DNA of 64,000 bases from the NCBI RefSeq assembly GCF_020740795.1, contig NC_067287.1, positions 12,105,501 to 12,169,500 of the forward strand, given 5' to 3'. This DNA is from Apus apus. Its lineage: Eukaryota; Chordata; Aves; Apodiformes; Apodidae. Positions 50,201 through 59,200 of this stretch are shown piece after piece. The translations under genes and the position numbers were made by a program. How positions within the stretch are numbered: position 1 is the first letter of the stretch; each line of letters opens with the position of its first letter. The notes beneath the pieces were generated by a model that was given only the letters and a program-made list of their open reading frames with translations, was not told the DNA's origin and searched no databases.

Positions 50201-53200
50201 TCTCAGAACCAGCCTGGAGATCTGCTGCTATTGCACTGAACCTCTTGCTAACTTACACAGGGAATAACATCCTTCAGCCATATGGAAACCTCAATCACTG
50301 GTTCAGGCCTTTGTGTGGAATCTGCTTTCACAACACCACATGTGACCCACATGGGACAGTGAATTTGGCCCCACTGGATTGTTTCAGGGAGGAAATTATT
50401 TAGAGGAAATAGAGGACATAAGGTGCAGAACATGCTGATCAAACTCAAAGAGGAACCGTTCATACCTGTTCTCAGGGAAAATCTGTAGAGAGCAGAATCC
50501 AACATCACTGAATTTTACTCTGAAATTTCGTGAGCCTATGGAAGAGAGTGATGCTGCCTACCAGGGAAACAGGTGCAAGTACTGAGACAAGTGAATGGAA
50601 ATTTGTGCTCCTCCTCCTTAAAAGCTATTCTGCAAAAGGAAAAGCACTGAGGCATCTGCATTGTCCCTGAGTACTTACGTGAAATTAAATTTGCACATGT
50701 TTATCAGAGGGTAGAGCCCAAGGTCAAAAAGTGGGATGAAGACAAGAATAAGGAGTGGATTTAAGAACTGCAATACAAAAGAATGGGAGTTTAGTGACTA
50801 GAAAGCAACTTTCAGTAATTAAACTCATAAAGCACTGTCCTCCAGAAATAATTTCATTACAGAAAGGACATGAACAAACACTTAAAAACCTCCTTCTAAA
50901 ATATAATCATAGTTTGCACTTCGACAGCTTCTCCTATTTAGTTTTCACAGGCATGAATACATTTTGTTCATATCCTTCCCTCCAAGATGTAAGCAAGCAT
51001 CACTGGCCCAGTTTCCCTGAAGAGGGAACTGAAGCAGTATGTTTTTAATGAGTACAAAACCCACTGACAATAGATTCAGGTGACCTTTGGTGCTATGGTG
51101 GGACATTACAACAAACCAGCAATAATGGAAACATCTTGGGACTTCAGCAAAATTCTAGAGGAACAGACACTATTCTGTGAGACTGGCAATTTCTCACACT
51201 CCCACACAGCTTCATAATCCTCCAGGAACTATGTTTCTCCTGGGAAGGCCAAAGTTTGTCTGCCAGCCAGCAGTGGCAGAGCAAGAAAATAGAGTGATGG
51301 AGAACAAGCAGAGAGAGATACTGTATCAGTTTCGAAGGAAGATTTCAGGGAACAGGACAGCTTTGAATTTCTCCAGAGCTGTTCAGTGTTAGAATTGTAG
51401 ATATCATGGCACTGTCTTGGAGCCTTCCCACTTTGATATGCCCTGCAGGAAGGGATGAAGGAAATACGTTTCAGGTATAATGCTTATCTCAGAGCAGGGG
51501 CATGTTTAAAGATGACACAGCCTGTATTGTCCACATGCCAGCACTAGTTCAAGAACTATGCCTCCCCACACCTCTGCACTATTCTGCAGGATTCAACCTC
51601 CTTATTAGGATATCCTTGGGCTCTATCTGAACCCCAAGACTAAGCTTGCAAACCAGATAGTCAGCAATAAGATAGAGTCCATACCAGAAGAGTCAGCAGA
51701 AGAACTGCTCCTGCTTTCAAAAGGAGCAGAGAAAGGCTGCTAGTCCCATGAGAAAAATAAAAATGAGAGAGAACAGAAAAATACATTTCTAAGGATTATT
51801 TGCTACCACATAGTATCTTTTACCTGCATTTGATCAGGCTGAAGGACATATATTCCCTGAAACAAGAAAATAATTCAAGTGATTCATAAATGCAATAGTA
51901 TAACAGTGCATATGGCAAGTAAGCAACCAATTCAAGCAGAGGCCTGTCCTGGTTTGAACCAGGATGAAGCCAATTTTCTTTTTACTGACTTTTTGTTCTT
52001 CAGTGAGCTCTCTTTTAAGTAGCTGCAAGTTTTCCAGCTAGTGGACTCATAACACTTGAACATTTATGTTACTGCCAAGAGACCAAGGACATTTTGCTCT
52101 GTTTTGGATACTAACAGAGCAGAAGAGTCATATCTGCAACTCTCCCATAGGGAGGAGCAGACTAGACAGATGGCAAACCTGACCAAGGGGAGTATTCCAT
52201 CCCTTAATATCTATTTAGCTTTCAGTATAAAGTCAGGGATCACAGAAGTCAAGCCCCTTCCTGCTTCTTCTGCCCTTTTCTTCCATTCTGGGCTGCTGTC
52301 CAGGGAGGACTCCACCTCTCCATCACCATCGACCCCCAGGCCTGTGCACTCCTGACCCTCACAACTCTGCCCTCAGCTCCTGTCTGCTCTGCTGCTCTCT
52401 CCAGCAATTCCAGGACCTTTTGGGACTGTTCACAGCTCAGATGCTGTGAGAGTTGCTGGGGGTGGGGAGAGGCAACAGGGTTTTGCACATTCCTGAATAC
52501 ATTAGTATTTGTGTATATTTATTTTATCATTAGCATTTAAAGCTATCTTGTTTTCCATCCAGAAAGTCTCTCTCCTAATTTTTTCTCCTTCTCTACCTGG
52601 GTGGGAGGGGATCAAGAGCATCGTTGTCACTGGTCTAATTGCCAATCCTGAGTCAAACCATGACATGGCCTTAGCAGCAAAGGTGGTTTCCTCAAAAGCT
52701 TCGTGTTGGCTTTAGCAGCTGATATTGTGCTCTCAACACTTCCCATCTAAGGACACAGTGGTTTAACGAGAATTGTTTTGCAGAAGGAAGCTGCACTCAG
52801 TCCTTGATACCCAGCAGTGGGAACAGCCTGTGACAGGTACTGAGGTCCATCTGTCAGATTGGCTGAGCCATGAACTAGGTGAGTGGGGAGGAATGGGAGG
52901 CATTAGAGTTCCCACTGGGATTTGGACTTAGAGCTCCTTCCTTTCCTGCTTCTGTAATGGGAAAAGCCCAAATCCTATGAGTGAGTGTTCTCAAGCTGCA
53001 GGACCCCTGAAGCTCTGCTGGGCATTTCTCCCAAGCAGCCCAGAGGGATAACAAAAGAGCATTCCCAAGCCAGTGGGCTGCACAAATACCTCTTTCCTCC
53101 CTCCATCTGCCCAGAGCACCAATCAGGCTTTGGTCAACTTCTTGGTTTGAGCCAAGAGTCCTCAAGAGGCTAGAAGAGGTGACTCAGCCTCACATCACTG

Positions 53201-56200
53201 TACCCAGCCCTCACAAGGTCAACAGGGATGGACAGAAGGATCCCAGTCCCCAAAAGGGACACATGAGCTGTCTCCAGGAAGGGGATGATGTTTGTCTGAG
53301 TTGCAATCAATGATCTTTATTTGAAGATAAAGATAAGAGGTAAGAAAATAAGAAATAATATCTTTCTCAGAAAACATTGTGGGGATTTGTCTCACGTCTG
53401 CCAGGCTTGTCCTGAGCTGTTCTAGAGTCATTCCCTGTTCAACTCCAGACTTCCTAGCTGAGCCCTTTGTCTGCATAAGGGAAAAGCAGAGAATACTATA
53501 AATGTGAACAACAACAAGCTTAATGGTGGGACCACTGCAATGTTGCAGTTAATTCTCACCTTCTTGCATTGGGACTGAAACAAAACAAAAAGCTATCCAA
53601 GCTGGTGTGACAAAGAAGCCCTGAATATGTCATCCTCCACCAGGGAAACTTTAATAAGTGACACCTGATGATTGTTAGATCTTCTGCTAAAGGATCACTA
53701 AACACATGTGAGCAAAACAGCAGAAAACAAAGGACTTAAATATACATCACAAAGACTGCATGAACAGTGATTGTTTTGTCTGAGGTGGACAAATATTACC
53801 AAGTATTTTTCTTTTTCATGCCTCATTTGAATTAAGCCTAATGAGTATCACATGCTAAGAGACCAATTTTTTTACAGGAATAACACAGAAGGGCTGAAAT
53901 TTTGGGCTTTTGATTTTGAGCCAGAAAATGGGCACTTACAATCCTAGATTCTGATGTGAGCATCCACAGGTAAGATGTAGATGGCCTGTTAAAACATGTG
54001 TGTCTGGAAAACCTGTATGGTGTCATCTCTATGCAGATAAACATGGAACAGCTATCTGATACTGCACCTTGCACCATTTGCCATTCACATCTTTGAAGAA
54101 TTCTATGGCTACTAATTAATCTTCGTCACATCTCTACCTCATACACAAGACTCCTGCTGGTTTTGAGAGGCTTCATTGACGTAAGAGCAGGTTAAGCCAG
54201 AGCAGACATATGCAACTACAATAGCTCTAATTACACCTTATAAAGGCTGTGTGGACTTTCCATGACTTCTCCATCTTCAGGGGGGCAGCAGGCTGTCAAC
54301 CCTACCTGCTCAAGGTCACAGAATGACCAGTTGTCATTAGGTCAGCACTCCTGACCTCGTAAGGCTGCTGATGGTTCCCCAGCCCTCACTCCTTGCCATG
54401 ATGTGCTATGATGAACTGAACATGGCTGCACAGAGCCCCTCACTTCTAATCACCAAAAGTGCAACTCACCCAGATTCATCAAGCAGGTGCTCTTAGTACT
54501 GCGAGACTCTGGTTAAAAAGCAAGAGCAGTGATGTTACTACTAGTCTTACCAGCCCTGGTGACATTAAGTACTTACAAAATCAGCATTCATTTTTGTGGC
54601 TTGCAAAGTCCACCTGGATCCCTAAGAAGAAAAGAGACATCTGTGAAGCCTTCAAGATGTCCAATGGGACTAGAAAACATCAGGACAGAAAAAGACAATG
54701 CTGGAGGTCTTATTTCCCATCTATTCCTTCCCTTGTACCCCTGCCAGTAGGCAGGGTAAATTCTTCCTCTTACCGTCCTGTGCCAGACACCTGACAGGAC
54801 TGCAAAGGGAGAGCCAGCAGAGATGGTAGGTTCTGCTTTGGCAAGCCCTTGGACACCTGGTGGGAGCTTGGCACTCTGTGTCCCCAGGATGCTTTGGTGT
54901 TACCTTGGAAGGAAAAGGGTGCAAACCCAGGCCAGCAGGCAGATCTGCACCACACAGTACTGTACCTGCTGATCAAACAGGGCCCAGAACATTGGCAGTG
55001 GTATGAAGAGGAAAAGAACACGTGTCACCATTTTAACCTCCCCAATCAGCTGTTTCTAGAAAGAGAAGAGGCAAAAAGGTAAGATGGGGTTAAAAACCAA
55101 CAGGTGATTCAAGCCATAAAGCACAAAGAGCTCCCGTTTCTTTCTGCATGCCAGTTATTCATTGCACTTAGTTGTGATATGGGACAAACTGGCATCTCTG
55201 CCTTTCAGTGCAGCACCTAAACTGTCCATTAAGGGTCAGGAGAGTACAGATACAGGAAGGGACAAATGAGCCTGGTGCATGTCAGGAACAGTGTGGCCCA
55301 GCCAGTATTACTGTCTCCCCTTCCCCTCCAATCTGCCAAATAGAGCATCACTTACTGAGTACTTTTCTGACGCCCAGTCCAGCCAGTGATCTCTCTTTGG
55401 AATCTGACGGGAGCGGTTTTGCAGCCGGTTTTTAATGGCAAACTAGGGAGAAAAAACAGGTGAGAAACTCCCTCATGGTACGTGTGCCCCTGTCATGTTC
55501 CCAACCCCAGTCTACCCTCCCCACCTTCAGATGTAAGCAGTGCCAGAAAACTGGGAGGATTATGCTGGACACTTCCAAAATCTTGGATTGGGTGCTTTAT
55601 GACCAATTGTCTGCAGGGAAGTTTGGGGCATTGGTTGATTAAAGGCATGATGTGGGAATGAACCTCTCAGCCTTCTCTTTCAGAGACAAATCTGACACCA
55701 GCTCCCGAAGACTGTTTCATGCTTGATTAAACTTGCTGCATGATAAAGCCTTAAACATAATTTCTTCAGGTGTCTGCCAAAAAACACCTGTTGCATTGCC
55801 TGTTTTGCAGGGGAGGAAATGCCTCATTATCCAAAGCAATGTCAAAACCAGAACTCTCCTTCCCTTCTTGTTCTGTAGACTTTGCTTTATATATTCCTGG
55901 CACAGCCCATGTCTCATTCACTCCTAAACCAGCTTTCAAGCCCTTTTCTCACTGAAGGATAAATCAGTGACAATAAATTCATAACTTCTTTGTTTACTCT
56001 GTATGTTCCAGCCACTGAACACAGCCAGCCCAGCAAAAAGAGCAGCAGGCCTCAATTAGAAACCCTGTTTTTAAGATCTGGCCTGTTTCCCCAGGGTAAA
56101 TCTGTCACTAGGATTGACCTAGGTAAAAAGAAAATATCTACTGTTAGCAAGAGCTGTTTGAAAAATAAACATCATTATCCACTTAATAAAAGAATATTTT

Positions 56201-59200
56201 TTCAAACTGCATTCCCATCACATAGTACAAAACAATTGATAAGACTGTAATGCAACTTCAGCAGGTGTCTCTTGCATTTACATGAACATGCTGAATGTGC
56301 ATAATATGAACGTGTGCTATTACTGTCTGCTGAGCTGATAAACTCCAGTAAAATTATTCAGCTGAAAAACAACTGAGTTGTATCTGAGTTTCTGGATTTT
56401 TCTTTCAGTACAGCCTCCACATCTACTACTAGTGGTTCTTCTGACATCAACTGAACAGTTCATGGAGTTAAGGAAAAAGTATTGTAAAGTCAAAAGATTA
56501 AGACCTACATTAATTTCTTATTCGTTACAGTTTATCAGCAAGATATCCAGGAGCAGCATACAGAACTCCAAGTGTCACCTCCCCTTTCCACTTTGCTGAC
56601 TTGCAACCTCAGAATCATGCATGAAAAAGAGAAGGTCACACACTTACACCGATGCATTTGCACACTTCAAGTAAGACGTTCCCTTGTGGTGGCGTTTTTC
56701 TGTACAGTCCACTTCCAGCAATGAAGACCACTGAAAAATATTATAATCCAAGAGGGAATTCCCATGACTGATGCTCAACTCTGCACTGCCTGCCAGGAAG
56801 GATCTCCCACCCCCTTTATTAAACAGCAATCTTTTGCCCTTAGGGCCTACAGGATTGCACTGTTAACACAATAAATACACAGCACTCCTTTAATGCCTTC
56901 AGATGGAAGAAAATGCAACATCCTACAAAAGGCAGTGTGACCTCTATGAAGTCACTGTCATCTTCTCATAATCTGCTCTGGCACAAAAGGCACCTCCACA
57001 TCTGATTAACACTGGGAATCAAAGCTTTGAAAATTTCCCCATCTATGCATTTTGGAAGCTAAACTTAACATGCAATCCACATTGAATTGCTGCACCTGGT
57101 GTTGGAAACAGGCCCAAGTCATTGCAAACATGTGAGGAGTAATCCAGATCCAAAGTGGTCTCTGCACACTTGCATCTCACACATTTCAACAGAAACTGCC
57201 AGGAAACTGCCACTACATCATACACTGGTGTTAACAGAATTTGCCTCCATTTATGGTTTCCACAAAGGGATGCACTATTTAAGATACTGTCTTGGTTTTC
57301 TTTCTCAAAGCACAAATAATATTGGACCCAGGCTTCAAAACCTTGTCAAAGAGGGGAATACCTGATTATATATATTTTTTCCTGCCTTTTCAGAACCTCT
57401 GAGCACACTGCAATTCCAAGTATTTTAACAGAAAGAAGCATCATAAAAGCTGAGCATGGAATCCATATAACCAACCAACCTCAACATTTTAAACTAACCC
57501 AGTTATCTGGGTCAGTCCACAGCCAGTGGAGAAAAGCAGGCATCTCTGTCCTACCACAGGAGGCCTGTGACATTGCAGTGAACTCACTACCTCTCTTTTT
57601 TGACTATGAAGATCCTTTGCATCCAGTTTTGACTTGCAGACCTCTCAGAGAGACCTCTGAAATCTGTTTAGGTGAGTCACAGGGAAAGACACTTGTTAGA
57701 AGTCACCTAGGGTGGGTAGCTGCGCTACCTAACTTTTAGCAACACCCTGTGGACATGTTGGTGCTTCTAAAAGGTGATTGATTTGGTTTGCTGAAATACC
57801 TTTTGGTGACATCACTAACTCCTTTGGGAACTGAGGCTCCTGCTTTAGGTTTGGCTTTTGAAATTCTCTCAAAACCAGAAGCAGCCCAGAAAATCTTGCT
57901 CTATAAGATCTCAATTATGCTTCTAGGTCTATCCTTCCTTTGCACCAGCACATGAACAGGGCCAGTCAGAGCTGAAAGGGTATTTTCTCCAGTTCTGCAT
58001 GCTACTCACATAGTCAAATACATCACTTGCAGGAGCATTTTAGCATGTTACAAAAGAACACAGAGCTGCTGTGTTGGGCAGGCCATGGAATCTGGCAGCA
58101 GGACACAGGCTGAAAACACATTTTGATTGATGCCCTCACCAAAACTGCAATATTTACGTGTCCTTTTTTCCCTTGGGCAACTACTAACCTGCTAGAAACA
58201 TTCATCACACAATGGGTGCACAGAGGAGCCTGTGCCGTCTTAAAATGATAGGAACAAGCCACAAGGAGAAAGGAAAACTTCAGACCATACACTTTTTTGA
58301 AAATAATTGCTGTAACATTAGCTGTGGCCTGATGACATTTCTCTAGTGTCCTGATTCTTCTTTCTGATGCAAGTTTGAGGGGAAGAGCCACATTGACATT
58401 CTCTGAGTGATGAACTTTTCAGATCACAGATGCTGTGGTGAAATCATACAGTTGCTTGGTCTCTCAGTTAAGCTAACAAGCTGAATGAGAAGTCACCCCA
58501 TGCTGTGTCAAAGCCTCTCAAATGCAGTGTAATAAGGAGACTGCTCCCCTCTAGCAGCTTGCAACTGTGAAACTAAAGTTAATGGGGTGTCCTCTCCATC
58601 GGCTACCAAGGAGTAACAGGAAGAATGTGGAAATTGCAGAGTATTTTATAAGGGCTGAAAAAGAAATCTTGACAAGTACATTAATGGGACTAAGACGCAA
58701 GCTTTAGGAAGTAGGGTGATTGCAGCTGCCTCTTGACACCTGGACAATAAGGGCTTTTTATTGCAACATAATAATAAACTGTCACTGTAATTGTGGGAAT
58801 TAGTTCAGACAAGCAAAGTGAGAGCTCAGAATAAAGTAACATCTCTTTCAGCTCCTTCTGCTGTTTCTGTGTGGTGCACAGATTCTGAAGCAAAAGTCTA
58901 AGCCATTAAAGATGGCCCCAAGCTGCAAAGAGCCTGTGGAAAGGTTAGAAGTGTCATGTTAAGCTTCTCTTCCATAAACTGGGCAACTCTGAGGACTGCT
59001 TAGATTGCAGTTCAAAGGCAAAGCCTGCTCATAGGCAAAGCTGCAAGCCATCAGGAGAACCCTTTCAGTGCCACCCTTTACTGTATCAAACAAGGCAATT
59101 ATGAAACATCCATCAGACCACCCCCTCATCAGTATCATAATAAAGGATTGCAGTAAAACAATGGTCTGCCCAACTTCATGTGAACTAGTGATTTTTCTTG

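Noticed and set aside
58023..58391. 122-codon minus-strand open frame in SLC15A2 intron 7
   Set aside because: It has no match to the transporter between exons 7 and 8, which already join in phase, and no domain.
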